From: Polaromonas sp.
GTDB lineage: Bacteria > Pseudomonadota > Gammaproteobacteria > Burkholderiales > Burkholderiaceae_C
Direction: 5' to 3'
DNA length: 49,731 nt
NCBI GenBank assembly: GCA_021731285.1
Contig: JAKFXR010000133.1
Coordinates: 1 to 49,731, forward strand
Positions 7,396 through 15,300 of the stretch are shown here, piece by piece. The notes beneath the pieces were generated by a model. It searched no databases. It had not been told where the DNA came from and saw nothing but the letters and a program-made list of their open reading frames with translations. Made by a program: the position numbers and the translations under genes. Numbering within the stretch: the stretch's first letter is position 1; every line of letters starts with the position of its first letter.

Positions 7396-8202
7396 CTAGC
7401 TTGTGCCCGATTTTAAAGGTACAAAGTGCACCGCCTCCAGAACCGTCTGTGTAACACCCTGTGGCCCCTTGTCGATGACCACCAGGGCCTGCGCCCCGCC
7501 CGCCATCTGCATGGGCGCGACCAGGCGTCCTCCCACAGCCAGTTGCTCCACCCAGGCCGGCGGTATCGCGTCGCCACCCGCCGCAGCGATGATGGCCGCA
7601 TAGGGCGCGCCTCTGGCATAACCGGCCATGCCATCGCCAAACAGCAGATGCACATTGGCCAGGCGCAGGGTGCGCAGGTTCTCGCGCGCCTTGTCATGCA
7701 GGCCGCGCAGGCGCTCGATGCTGTAGACCTCGGTGGCCACCTGCCCCAGCAGCGCCGCCTGGTAGCCGCAACCCGTGCCTATCTCCAGCACACGTCCCAG
7801 GCGCGCGGGCCGGCCCTGCAGCAGCAGCTCCAGCATGCGGGCCACCACATTGGGCTTGGAGATGGTCTGGCCCAGGCCAATCGGCAGGCTGGTGTCTTCA
7901 TAAGCCTGGTTGACCAGCGCGGTATCCACAAAGCGGTGCCGCTCCACATGGCCCATGGCGGCCAGCACCTGCGCGTCCGATATGCCCTGCGCTGCCAGCT
8001 TGTGCACCATGCGGGCACGCACAGCTTTGGAGTCCAGGCCCACACCGCTGGTCACCACCGCCTTCACCGGTTTCTTTGAATCCATCAGGCCACTGGCCCT
8101 TTCAGGATGCGCGCGACCAGCTATCTTTTTTGTAGCAGATGGCGTGCCTGCATCGGCATCCAGACGCACCGGAAACCCGGGCCGCTTGGGTGCAGTCGTC
8201 AT
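7396..8202 (-). CDS. pcm: Protein-L-isoaspartate O-methyltransferase
   Basis: A 268-residue SAM-dependent repair enzyme that methylates isoaspartyl residues in ageing proteins. Family motifs are RHRFVDTALVNQAYEDTSLPIG, GQTISKPNVVARML, VLEIGTGCGYQAALL and the C-terminal QLAVGGRLVAPM. Pcm cores are about 210 residues, so the first 50 or so residues here are an extension; residues 22-29 come from a partial R2 repeat (8118-8139). An internal Met at about residue 40 (MDSKKPVKAV) could be the true start. The first codon overlaps the surE stop by four bases (ATGA), which favours the long form or at least translational coupling. Confidence 0.92.
   Translation of the reverse strand: MTTAPKRPGFPVRLDADAGTPSATKKIAGRAHPERASGLMDSKKPVKAVVTSGVGLDSKAVRARMVHKLAAQGISDAQVLAAMGHVERHRFVDTALVNQAYEDTSLPIGLGQTISKPNVVARMLELLLQGRPARLGRVLEIGTGCGYQAALLGQVATEVYSIERLRGLHDKARENLRTLRLANVHLLFGDGMAGYARGAPYAAIIAAAGGDAIPPAWVEQLAVGGRLVAPMQMAGGAQALVVIDKGPQGVTQTVLEAVHFVPLKSGTS
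8118..8139. repeat. Partial R2 hairpin, copy C, inside pcm
   Basis: Only the AGCTAT...GTAGCAGA hairpin part of the R2 family is present, without the AAGGGC block. It lies within the N-terminal extension of pcm. Confidence 0.45.
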
Positions 8203-8987
8203 GCCAGCGCCTGGGTCAGTTTGGCCGCGGTCTGCGTCCAGTGAGGCAAGCGCTCATGGTCGGTCAGGTCCACCTGCAGCGGCGTGATGGAAATAAAGTG
8301 ATGCTGCGTGGCATGAAAGTCGGTGCCCTCGCCTTCTTCCTTGGCCGGGCCCGCACCACCAATCCAGTACATGGTTTCGCCGCGCGGGCTGGTCTGGGTG
8401 ATGACACGTTCGGCCGCATGGCGCCTGCCCAGGCGGCACACCTTGAAGCCCTTCATCTCTGCGCTGGGTAGGTTGGGAATGTTGACATTGAGCAACCACG
8501 GCGCCTGCGTGGGCTGCGCACCTTCAGATATTTTCTCGAGAGAGGGCATCAGCTGCAGCACCAGGTCACGCGCACGCGCACCGGCGGCATCGATGTGAGC
8601 CCAGCCCTTGTGGGTTTGCGAAAACGCAATCGACGGAATGCCAAAGAGATAACCTTCCATCGCCGCACCCACCGTGCCGGAGTAAATCGTGTCGTCGCCC
8701 ATGTTGGCGCCGTTGTTGATGCCCGAGACGACCAGATCTGGCCGGTAGCCCAGCAGGCCGGTCAGCGCAATGTGAACGCAATCGGCCGGCGTGCCGTTGA
8801 TGTAGCGAAAACCGTTGGAAGCGGTTTGCACATACATCGGCGAGTGCAGGGTCAGCGCGTTGGATTTGGCGCTGTTGTTCTGCTCCGGCGCCACGACCTC
8901 CACATCGGCAATGTCTTTGAGGGCTTCGTACAGGGCAATGATGCCCGAGGCCTGGTAGCCGTCGTCGTTGCAGATCAGGATTTTCAT
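8199..8987 (-). CDS. surE: 5'/3'-nucleotidase SurE
   Basis: A 262-residue metal-dependent phosphatase acting on nucleoside monophosphates. The N-terminal metal site is MKILICNDDGYQASGI (adjacent Asp residues). The family motifs APEQNNSAKSNALT, NGTPADCVHIAL and VVSGINNGANMGDDTIYSGTVGAA follow. It is first in the classic surE-pcm-nlpD stress-survival operon. The start is unambiguous and the gene diverges from the oxidoreductase at 9083. Confidence 0.95.
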   Translation of the reverse strand: MKILICNDDGYQASGIIALYEALKDIADVEVVAPEQNNSAKSNALTLHSPMYVQTASNGFRYINGTPADCVHIALTGLLGYRPDLVVSGINNGANMGDDTIYSGTVGAAMEGYLFGIPSIAFSQTHKGWAHIDAAGARARDLVLQLMPSLEKISEGAQPTQAPWLLNVNIPNLPSAEMKGFKVCRLGRRHAAERVITQTSPRGETMYWIGGAGPAKEEGEGTDFHATQHHFISITPLQVDLTDHERLPHWTQTAAKLTQALA

Positions 8988-9082
8988 GAATCAATTCTAC
9001 GGTCTCGTGCGTGACAAACCGTAGCGCCCCTGGCCTCAATTCCTGCCTATGATCCCAATGAACCTCGACAACGGAGAAACCC

Positions 9083-10057
9083 ATGCATGCCTGGCTTTGT
9101 GAAAACCCCACCGGCGTTGACGCCCTGAGCTGGAAAGAGCTGCCCACGCCCGAGCCCAAAGCCGGTGAAGTGCTGATCGCCATCAAGGCCGCCAGCCTGA
9201 ACTTTCCCGACCTGCTGATCGTGCAGAACAAATACCAGATCAAGCCGCCCCTGCCCTTTGTGCCAGGCTCCGAATACGCGGGTGTGGTCGAGGCGGTGGG
9301 TGAAGGCGTCAAGCACCTCAAGGTGGGGCAAAACGTGGCCTGCCTCTCAGGCACAGGCGGCTTTGGCACCCACACCATCGCGCCGGCTGCGCTGTGCATG
9401 CCCTTGCCCGATGGCTTTCCGCATGTGGATGCCGCGGCCTTCATCATGATTTATGCCACCTCCCACCACGCGCTGGTCGACCGCGCGCAGCTTAAAGCCG
9501 GCGAGACGGTGCTGGTGCTGGGCGCAGCCGGTGGCGTGGGCACCTCGGCCATCCAGATCGCCAAAGCCATGGGCGCGAAAGTGATTGCCGCCGCATCGAC
9601 CGACGAAAAATGCGCGCTGTGCACCTCCATAGGCGCAGACGCCACCATCAACTACAGCACCCAGGACCTGCGCGAGTCCATCAAGGCCCTGACCGACGGC
9701 AAAGGCCCCAACGTGATCTATGACCCGGTGGGCGGCGACTTTGCCGAGCCGGCCTTCCGCTCCATCGCCTGGCGCGGCCGCTACCTGGTGGTGGGCTTTG
9801 CGTCCGGCCCCATCCCTTCGCTGCCGCTCAACCTCACCCTGCTCAAGGGCGCATCCATCGTCGGCGTCTTCTGGGGCGGCTTTGCCAAAAACGAACCCAA
9901 AGCCAGCGCAGCCGCATTGGCAGAGCTGGCTGGTTGGTACGCGCAAGGAAAAATCAAGCCAGTGATTGACCGCACCATGCCCATGGCAGAACTCAAGGCT
10001 GCTTATGCGCACATGGGTTCGCGTGGGGTCAAGGGCAAGCTGGTGATGGTGAACTGA
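9083..10057 (+). CDS. NADPH:quinone oxidoreductase, zinc-free MDR family
   Basis: A 324-residue medium-chain dehydrogenase/reductase. The N-terminal GroES-like domain has PDLLIVQNKYQIKPPLPFVPG and EYAGVVEAVGEGV. The Rossmann domain has VLVLGAAGGVGTSAIQIAKAMG at about residues 142-163, and GRYLVVGFASG. No zinc-ligand pattern is seen, as in quinone oxidoreductases. GGAG precedes the ATG. The substrate cannot be predicted beyond NADPH-dependent reduction of quinones or enones. Confidence 0.88.
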   Translation: MHAWLCENPTGVDALSWKELPTPEPKAGEVLIAIKAASLNFPDLLIVQNKYQIKPPLPFVPGSEYAGVVEAVGEGVKHLKVGQNVACLSGTGGFGTHTIAPAALCMPLPDGFPHVDAAAFIMIYATSHHALVDRAQLKAGETVLVLGAAGGVGTSAIQIAKAMGAKVIAAASTDEKCALCTSIGADATINYSTQDLRESIKALTDGKGPNVIYDPVGGDFAEPAFRSIAWRGRYLVVGFASGPIPSLPLNLTLLKGASIVGVFWGGFAKNEPKASAAALAELAGWYAQGKIKPVIDRTMPMAELKAAYAHMGSRGVKGKLVMVN

Positions 10058-10071
10058 GCACCTCACTGACT

Positions 10072-10183
10072 CGTCATTGCGGGCTTGACCCGCAATCCAT
10101 GCCAAGCGGGCCAGCAGTAGTTCATGAGACATGGATCCCGGATCGGGCCTGCCCCGGACTTGATCCGGGGTCCGGGATGACAG
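10072..10183. repeat. Dispersed palindromic repeat, copy 2 (family R1)
   Basis: Begins CGTCATTGCGGGCTTGACCC and ends TCCGGGATGACAG, so the ends are inverted repeats. The core CATGGATCCCGGATCG matches copy 1 in reverse. It carries an extra internal CCCCGGACTTGATCCGGGG palindrome. It sits 15 bases after the oxidoreductase stop. Confidence 0.75.
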
Positions 10184-10250
10184 TCCAGACCCGATGAATA
10201 CCCGCTGAAAAAAATCCCTCACTGAGCCTGTTCACCCGCCATTATGAGAG

Positions 10251-10306
10251 AAATCGGCATTTCGCCCTTTGATGACGGCAATACTTTGCTATCAACTAGA
10301 TAGCAA
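10251..10306 (-). repeat. Short hairpin repeat, copy D (R2)
   Basis: Minus strand: TTGCTATCT...GATAGCAA palindrome, then CCGTCATCAAAGGGC and GCCGATTT. It is among the most complete R2 copies. It lies in the 304-base gap between the oxidoreductase and the PIN-like gene; apart from the R1 and R2 repeats nothing else was recognised in that gap. Confidence 0.8.
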
Positions 10307-10361
10307 TGCTGTCATCTCAGGACCACCCTCACCCCAACCGCGCCAGATTCGCGTGTGCTCC

Positions 10362-11177
10362 TCATATCTTCATATGCACAATGGTTTTGCCGAGCGAATT
10401 ACAAAGCGGCTCAAAATCGTCAGGATTGCTGGTGGCGACTGCCGACCCGGGCGGGGCCATTGCGGCAAAGTAAGCATCTCCAATTGCCCGGCATCGCCCC
10501 TTGTGAAATTTCTCCGGTCCATCATCAAGCAACTCTTTTAGCGCTTTTCGACGCTTAATGTTCTCGTTCTTCTGCTGTGCCGCTGCACTAAGAAGTTTCG
10601 GATGTAACGCATCGATCATCTTCTGCAACGAAAGCTTATCTTGGTATAGGCTCCGAGCAGCGGCACACTTTTGCGATGCATCGCAATTGAAATTGCCTGG
10701 CGCCCGTATTTCCCCGAAACTTCCAGTCGTTAAGTCCCCATCAACAAAACATGCAAGGGGTTGAACCAGGTCCACTTTCCTGTGGCTCTTCGCAGCGAGC
10801 CAAAGCTGAGCGATTTTCAAGGACAAGGCATTCATCGACTCCTGCTTCATCTGATCTCGAGAACCACCTGGAATTGCTGTGTACATTTCCGCTAAAACTT
10901 CCAGAATGATCTTCACCCGTGCTTCACGCTTTCTACCTTCTGCCGGAGATCGTTTGAGGAAAGCAATAGCGGCTTCAGCTGGATTGTTCGCCCCTATCAT
11001 TGCGTTGTGACAGTCGCAGAGAAGTCGAAGCCTCCCGGAAAGGAGTTCGTGAATTGCGTAGTAAGGGGCTTGCGACGGTTGATACTTGTTCACCAACGCC
11101 TGAGCACTTACAGCTCCAGGATGATTCGGCTCTGCAAGACTAATCAGAACAGTGGTATCGAGAAATGCCCCGCTCAA
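10362..11177 (-). CDS. PIN-like nuclease protein of a three-gene accessory cassette
   Basis: A 271-residue protein. The N-terminus GAFLDTTVLISLAEP has the PIN-domain beta-strand with Asp7; Glu44 (YYAIHELLSGR) and the C-terminal GDAYFAAMAPPGSAVATSNPDDF (Asp234, Asp253/254) complete a PIN-type acidic site. The gap between the second and third acidic motifs is about 190 residues, much longer than in a compact 130-residue VapC toxin. It holds a Cys-containing insert (FNCDASQKCAAARSLY). The likely start is TTG at 11177, overlapping the previous gene's stop (TTGA) and preceded by AGAGGGG. The expected activity is metal-dependent RNA cleavage. No antitoxin of a known family adjoins it. Confidence 0.7.
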   Translation of the reverse strand: MSGAFLDTTVLISLAEPNHPGAVSAQALVNKYQPSQAPYYAIHELLSGRLRLLCDCHNAMIGANNPAEAAIAFLKRSPAEGRKREARVKIILEVLAEMYTAIPGGSRDQMKQESMNALSLKIAQLWLAAKSHRKVDLVQPLACFVDGDLTTGSFGEIRAPGNFNCDASQKCAAARSLYQDKLSLQKMIDALHPKLLSAAAQQKNENIKRRKALKELLDDGPEKFHKGRCRAIGDAYFAAMAPPGSAVATSNPDDFEPLCNSLGKTIVHMKI

Positions 11178-11854
11178 ACACGCCCCTCTGAGGAAGCGTT
11201 GTCCAGCAATCGAAACAATTCCGCCTGTTGAACACCCTCAACTTCGGATTCGTCCAGCAACGAGGCAATTAGCCTCCTCACCGACTGATGCTCTCCGTCC
11301 CACCCTTCAATTGCCAGCTTGTTTGCAAGAGCCGCCGATTGCATTAAATCCAAAGCTGGATTTTGTATGAGTTGCGCGAGGGCGCTGATCATTGCATTCA
11401 ATGCCGGGCCTGAGACAACGTCAGCACTGGTTGCGAGAGCCGCACGCCGGATAAATGCAATGATTGAACTCAAGTGCTGATTGAAGTCGGCCAATGCCTG
11501 AGCTCCGGCGGCCGCGCCGGCTATCAAAGTAAGCTGGCTATTTACAGTATCTAGATCCGCAGCCAAAAATGCGTCGAGAGCGATTGTTGCGTCTTGCCGC
11601 GCTTGGGCAAGGAGGCTGATAACCTTGCCTCCTGGCTCTGCTTGATCGAATAGATGTGGATAGGCCCGATCAGGCGGGAGCAGCCCGGCAACGAAAGGGG
11701 CATGACGTGTCCGAACACCCGTTTCGTTTACAGCCTGACCTACTGCTGCATCAAGGGTTTCAGCCACCCCAGCTTCCGGTCTAGATTCCGGCAGGAACGT
11801 ACCAGCGGGTGGTGCCGAGGGGACGAAGAATTCGGATAAGAGCGTCGTACTCAT
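11174..11854 (-). CDS. Unknown Ala-rich helical protein, middle gene of cassette
   Basis: A 226-residue protein I do not recognise. The first 30 residues are Pro-rich (FFVPSAPPAGTFLPESRPE). From about residue 75 on it looks almost entirely helical, with Ala/Leu-rich segments and no transmembrane run or catalytic motif (LISLLAQ-type, TLIAGAAAGAQALADFNQHL, ALNAMISALAQLIQNP). The ATG at 11854 was chosen over one at 11917 because it overlaps the upstream stop as ATGA. It is coupled at both ends to its neighbours, so all three products are probably made together. A structural or neutralising partner for the PIN-like protein is possible, but that is only inference. Confidence 0.6.
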   Translation of the reverse strand: MSTTLLSEFFVPSAPPAGTFLPESRPEAGVAETLDAAVGQAVNETGVRTRHAPFVAGLLPPDRAYPHLFDQAEPGGKVISLLAQARQDATIALDAFLAADLDTVNSQLTLIAGAAAGAQALADFNQHLSSIIAFIRRAALATSADVVSGPALNAMISALAQLIQNPALDLMQSAALANKLAIEGWDGEHQSVRRLIASLLDESEVEGVQQAELFRLLDNASSEGRV

Positions 11855-12558
11855 GCCGCACCCAGAAGAACTTTTTCTATGTCTCGCCGCAGCACGTGAA
11901 AGTAGCCCTTGACCCATTCGTCCGAGTTGAGGTTCTGAGCCTGCATAGGCTTAAGTGTCCCTCTGTCGAAGTCAATTATTACGCGATGTTTATCGAGCGT
12001 AATTGCTTCAATCTCCGGAAAATCGACGTGCGATTCGCGTTTTATATTTAAAGACTCAGCCTTGATATTTAACGTCGTGAAGGTGTTTTCATCCTCGAAA
12101 CGGAAATTAATCTCGACCCCGTTCTTCGCACCATCCGTCGGCTGATCGAAGACCTTTTGAGCTGGCATCCGAATCAAATTCAAACTCAAAATTAGCGCAT
12201 TAGCCTCCCTCAATGAAGAAAACGTTCTCGTATATTGAGTCCGCATGCTCACGCGCTTCAGTTCATGAAGCTCAAGCTCCCGCTTCCAGATTGCTACAGC
12301 GTTTCTAATGTGCGCTGTCCTTGCATCGGTCGTCGCAGACCCGCTCATCGCGATTATCGCGGTGTCAATTTCGGTTCGTACTTCGAGACCGGGCGCTCTC
12401 AAGGAAACTCTATTCGGTTCAGCAGTTTGGAGAACCAGTTCTGGTTCCATTTTGGAAAAGTGGCGTCCCACAGCTCCACTACGGTCCCAAATCTCAAGCG
12501 CGTGCGGGTATTGAAGCTGAAAGATTACAGTGCGGAGCTTGAAAGTATCTAAGAACAT
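11851..12558 (-). CDS. Unknown protein, first gene of cassette (remote TIGR04255 look)
   Basis: A 235-residue soluble protein of unknown function. The start (TVIFQLQYPHALEIWDR) and the later VSMRTQYTRTFSSLREANAL and NFRFEDENTFTTLNIKAE remind me of the sporadic TIGR04255 family, but the resemblance is weak and unverified. No signal peptide, membrane helix or catalytic motif was seen. Base composition is unlike the neighbouring housekeeping genes: for example 24 of the 60 bases at 12001-12060 are G or C. It begins the three-gene minus-strand cassette, 218 bases from tRNA-His; the promoter is presumably in 12559-12677. Confidence 0.6.
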   Translation of the reverse strand: MFLDTFKLRTVIFQLQYPHALEIWDRSGAVGRHFSKMEPELVLQTAEPNRVSLRAPGLEVRTEIDTAIIAMSGSATTDARTAHIRNAVAIWKRELELHELKRVSMRTQYTRTFSSLREANALILSLNLIRMPAQKVFDQPTDGAKNGVEINFRFEDENTFTTLNIKAESLNIKRESHVDFPEIEAITLDKHRVIIDFDRGTLKPMQAQNLNSDEWVKGYFHVLRRDIEKVLLGAA

Positions 12559-12677
12559 CTTGGTCCTAAGTTATTAACTACGCCAGCCCCCGAACTCCAG
12601 AACAAAAGCTCGTTTGTCGTCGCGCACTGCAACGTGGCCGGTTCATTCGCGACCAAGTGTGGAATCTATGACAGCAA

Positions 12678-12709
12678 AATGGCCTCCAAGAATATGCTTG
12701 GAGGCCATT
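12678..12709. terminator. Perfect 13-bp hairpin between tRNA-His and cassette
   Basis: AATGGCCTCCAAG (12678-12690) and CTTGGAGGCCATT (12697-12709) are exact complements around a 6-base loop. A short T-run follows on either strand (five T at 12713-12717 on plus, four on minus). It probably ends the minus-strand tRNA-His transcript. Nothing else was recognised in the 217-base gap 12559-12775. Confidence 0.65.
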
Positions 12710-12775
12710 ACCTTTTTCCACCCATTCATGCCCCACACCCCTTGGGAAGCCGCATGGGCATTAGGTCTTAGATAC

Positions 12776-12852
12776 TGGGGTGGCTGATGGGGCTCGAACC
12801 CACGACAACAGGAATCACAATCCTGGACTCTACCAACTGAGCTACAGCCACC
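12776..12852 (-). tRNA. tRNA-His (anticodon GTG)
   Basis: Minus-strand cloverleaf. The acceptor arm is GTGGCTG/CAGCCAC with encoded CCA at 12776-12778. The D-arm is AGCTCAGTTGGTAGAG, the anticodon loop is TTGTGAT, and the T-arm is GTGGGTTCGAGCCCCAT. The extra G at position -1, typical of tRNA-His, is encoded at 12852 opposite C73. Confidence 0.97.
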
Positions 12853-12886
12853 GGAGCCATGAATTATAACGGCAACCGGCGGTGCA

Positions 12887-14827
12887 TCAGCTTCGTGCGG
12901 GGCTTTCTGCGCCGGCTTTGGGCTCGGCGGGCTTGGGCACCTTGATATCGACCTTGAAGCGCTCCTGCAGCGCCTTGTAATAAGCCATGCTTTCGGCGGC
13001 CGTCCACCACTGGGTGTATTGCGCCCTGTCCTGCTCTGCCTGGGCTTGCGCCTCGGCTGCGGCCGGCGCTTCACGTGGCACTACTTTGAGAACCTTGACG
13101 ATGGCGTAACCCTGTGCGCCCAGGTCCACGCCGGTCATCGCCGGCAAGGCTGCAGGGTCGGCGCTCAGGGTGGCACTGACGACGGCTGCGGGCAACTGCT
13201 GCAACTGGTCGCGCGACACCAGCACCGCGGCCGGAAAGGTCGCCGATGCGGGGTTGGCCTTCCAGGCGGCGAGTTTTTCTGCGCCTTCCTTGCGTGCCAG
13301 CTCGGCGCCGCGCTGCTGCTGCAGGCGCTCACGCACACGGTCTTTCACTTCAGCCAGTGGCAAGGCCCTGGCGGGGGTGTATTCGGTGATGCGGCCAGAC
13401 ACCAGCTGGTTGGGGCCGACCTCCAGCGCTTCGGTGTTGCGCTTTTTTTCCACCGCGTCGGGCGAAAACAGCGCACCCAGAAACCTGGGGTTGGCCAGCA
13501 CACCGGCGCTGCCCGCTACCGGGGTACGCGTCACCTTGCTTGCGGTTTTGACTTCGAGCTTGAGGCGCTCTGCAATCGGGCGCAGGCTGTCTGACTGCTC
13601 ATACACCGCGTTGCTGAAAGCTTCTGCCGTTTCAGCAAATTTCTTTTGCGCCAGTTGCAGCTTCAACTCGGGCTCCAGCGTCGCTTTTACTTCTTCAAAG
13701 GTTTTTTGCTTGGGAACCTTGATATCTGTCAGCCGAATGATGTGATAGCCAAACTCGGACTCCACCACCTCGCTGATGTCGCCTTTTTTCATGGAAAAAA
13801 CGGCGTCTGCAAAAGGCTTGACCATGGCGTCACGGACAAAAAAGTCCAGGTCGCCACCTGCGGCAGCAGAGCCTGTGTCCTGCGAATTTTTGCGGGCCAG
13901 ATCGGCAAACGAGGCGGGTGTTTTCTTGACCGCAGCCAGCAGTTCTTCAGCTTTGGCCTTGGCTTTTTCGCGCACGGCGGGTGCAGCAGCCGTGGGCGCT
14001 TCAATCAGGATGTGGCTGGCGCGGCGCTCTTCCTTGCCGCCGGCTTGCTGCAGGTTTTGCTCGAAGTAGGTTTTCATCTCCTGTTCGCTGACAGTCACGC
14101 CTTTTTTGACGGCTTCGATGTCGAGCACCACATACTCGATGACGGCCTGCTCGGGCGCCTGAAACAGGGCCTGCTGCTCTTTGTAAAACTGCTCGATGTC
14201 GGCATCGCTGGGGTTGACCTTGGCCGCATAGTCGGCGGTGTTGAAACGGGCGACCTGCGCCTGGCGCTTTTCCAGAAAGGCATTGAGGGCGGCGTCGGCT
14301 GCGGATTTGGAAGCAAAGCCGGTGCCCGCAACGCCGATCATCACCTGCCGGGTCGACAGCTCGGAGCGCAGCCCGGCTTCGTAGGCTTCAGGTGTCATGC
14401 CGACACGTGCGATGAAGCCGGCGCGGTCAAACTTGCCATCGGCCTGGCGGAAAGCGGCAATCGACTTGTCTTCTGCATACATGCGCTGCAGCTTCTGGTC
14501 GGGGACCACCAGGTTGCTGGTGGCAGCAGCGGCGGCAAAGACGCGGTCGCGCACCAGACGCTCCAGCGTGCCGTAACGTGCCTCGGGCGAATCGAGCAGC
14601 TTGGCATCGATGGTGGGCATGGACGCCCGGATGCGGTTGACTTCGTTCTGGTGCGCCACGTCCCAGTCGGACTGCACGATGTCGCGTCCATCCACACGGG
14701 CAACCACTTCGCTTTTCTCCTGGTTGCGGCTGTAGCCGTCCAGGCCAAACAGGACAAAGGACGGAACAATCAGCAGGAACAGCAAGCCCATGGTGATCTT
14801 GGTGTGCTTGCGAATGAAATCAAACAT
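12887..14827 (-). CDS. ppiD: Periplasmic folding factor PpiD (SurA-like N-terminus)
   Basis: A 646-residue membrane-anchored peptidyl-prolyl isomerase/chaperone. The N-terminus MFDFIRKHTKITMGLLFLLIVPSFVLFG is the characteristic anchor. SurA-like helical regions follow (VARVDGRDIVQSDWDVAHQNE). A parvulin domain lies at about residues 265-360 (ASHILIEAP, ARKNSQDTGSAAAGGDLDFF, GDISEVVESEFGYHIIRL). PpiD helps newly exported outer-membrane proteins as they leave the Sec translocon. It lies between the two tRNA genes, and the tRNA-Val terminator upstream indicates its own promoter in 14828-14887. Confidence 0.94.
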   Translation of the reverse strand: MFDFIRKHTKITMGLLFLLIVPSFVLFGLDGYSRNQEKSEVVARVDGRDIVQSDWDVAHQNEVNRIRASMPTIDAKLLDSPEARYGTLERLVRDRVFAAAAATSNLVVPDQKLQRMYAEDKSIAAFRQADGKFDRAGFIARVGMTPEAYEAGLRSELSTRQVMIGVAGTGFASKSAADAALNAFLEKRQAQVARFNTADYAAKVNPSDADIEQFYKEQQALFQAPEQAVIEYVVLDIEAVKKGVTVSEQEMKTYFEQNLQQAGGKEERRASHILIEAPTAAAPAVREKAKAKAEELLAAVKKTPASFADLARKNSQDTGSAAAGGDLDFFVRDAMVKPFADAVFSMKKGDISEVVESEFGYHIIRLTDIKVPKQKTFEEVKATLEPELKLQLAQKKFAETAEAFSNAVYEQSDSLRPIAERLKLEVKTASKVTRTPVAGSAGVLANPRFLGALFSPDAVEKKRNTEALEVGPNQLVSGRITEYTPARALPLAEVKDRVRERLQQQRGAELARKEGAEKLAAWKANPASATFPAAVLVSRDQLQQLPAAVVSATLSADPAALPAMTGVDLGAQGYAIVKVLKVVPREAPAAAEAQAQAEQDRAQYTQWWTAAESMAYYKALQERFKVDIKVPKPAEPKAGAESPARS

Positions 14828-14887
14828 CTCGAATTTCCTGTAGGGCTGTCAATTGGCCATTAACTGTGAAACTTGTTACGCCACTAA

Positions 14888-14916
14888 TGAAAAAGGCGAA
14901 CCATCTGTTCGCCTTT
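14888..14916 (-). terminator. Terminator after tRNA-Val
   Basis: Minus-strand stem AAAGGCGAAC/GTTCGCCTTT (10 bp, 5-base loop), extending into a run of five T. It lies 11 bases beyond the tRNA 3' end. Confidence 0.88.
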
Positions 14917-14926
14917 GTCCAGTATC

Positions 14927-15002
14927 TGGTGGGTGCTGACGGGCTCGAACCGCCGACCTACGCCGTGTAAGGGCGCTGCTCTACCAACTGAGCTAAGCAC
15001 CC
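14927..15002 (-). tRNA. tRNA-Val (anticodon TAC)
   Basis: 76-nt minus-strand cloverleaf. The acceptor is GGGTGCT/AGCACCC with A73 and encoded CCA. The D-arm is TAGCTCAGTTGGTAGAGCA, the anticodon loop is CTTACAC, and the T-arm is GTCGGCGGTTCGAGCCCG. It follows hupB by 25 bases and is probably co-transcribed with it. Confidence 0.97.
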
Positions 15003-15027
15003 CACCTCAACTTTCAATTCATGTGTA

Positions 15028-15300
15028 TCAGTTCAGTGCGTCCTTGAGCGCTTTGCCGGGACGGAACTTTGGCACCTTGGCTGCCTTGATTTTAATCGCA
15101 TCGCCGGTACGCGGGTTGCGGCCGGTACGGGCGGCGCGTTTTCCCACTGCAAAAGTGCCAAAACCCACCAGAGACACAGAGCCTCCTTTTTTCAGGGTTG
15201 ATTTGACAGCACCAATGGTTGACTCCAGCGCGCGGGTTGCGGCAGCTTTGGAAATGTCAGCCTGTTTGGCAATGTGCTCGATTAGTTCGGTCTTGTTCAC
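15028..15300 (-). CDS. hupB: HU-family DNA-binding protein
   Basis: A 90-residue histone-like protein that bends and compacts DNA. It shows the full HU fold: [52 protein letters not shown], and [22 protein letters not shown]. The start is GTG at 15300; the longer open frame upstream encodes nothing HU-like, and GAGGGG precedes the GTG. A strong sigma-70 promoter lies at 15414-15442, giving a leader of about 105 bases. Confidence 0.96.
   Translation of the reverse strand: MNKTELIEHIAKQADISKAAATRALESTIGAVKSTLKKGGSVSLVGFGTFAVGKRAARTGRNPRTGDAIKIKAAKVPKFRPGKALKDALN

Noticed and set aside
9347..10222. A 291-codon minus-strand frame opposite the quinone oxidoreductase
   Set aside because: Antisense shadow that also runs through an R1 repeat.
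10362..11177. Ordinary VapBC toxin-antitoxin locus
   Set aside because: The PIN-like protein is about twice the size of VapC, and neither upstream gene looks like a small DNA-binding antitoxin.
12643..13074. A 143-codon minus-strand frame covering tRNA-His
   Set aside because: It runs through the tRNA and the ppiD 3' end in another frame.
13646..14863. A 405-codon plus-strand open frame opposite ppiD
   Set aside because: Antisense to well-supported PpiD sequence; no domain recognised.
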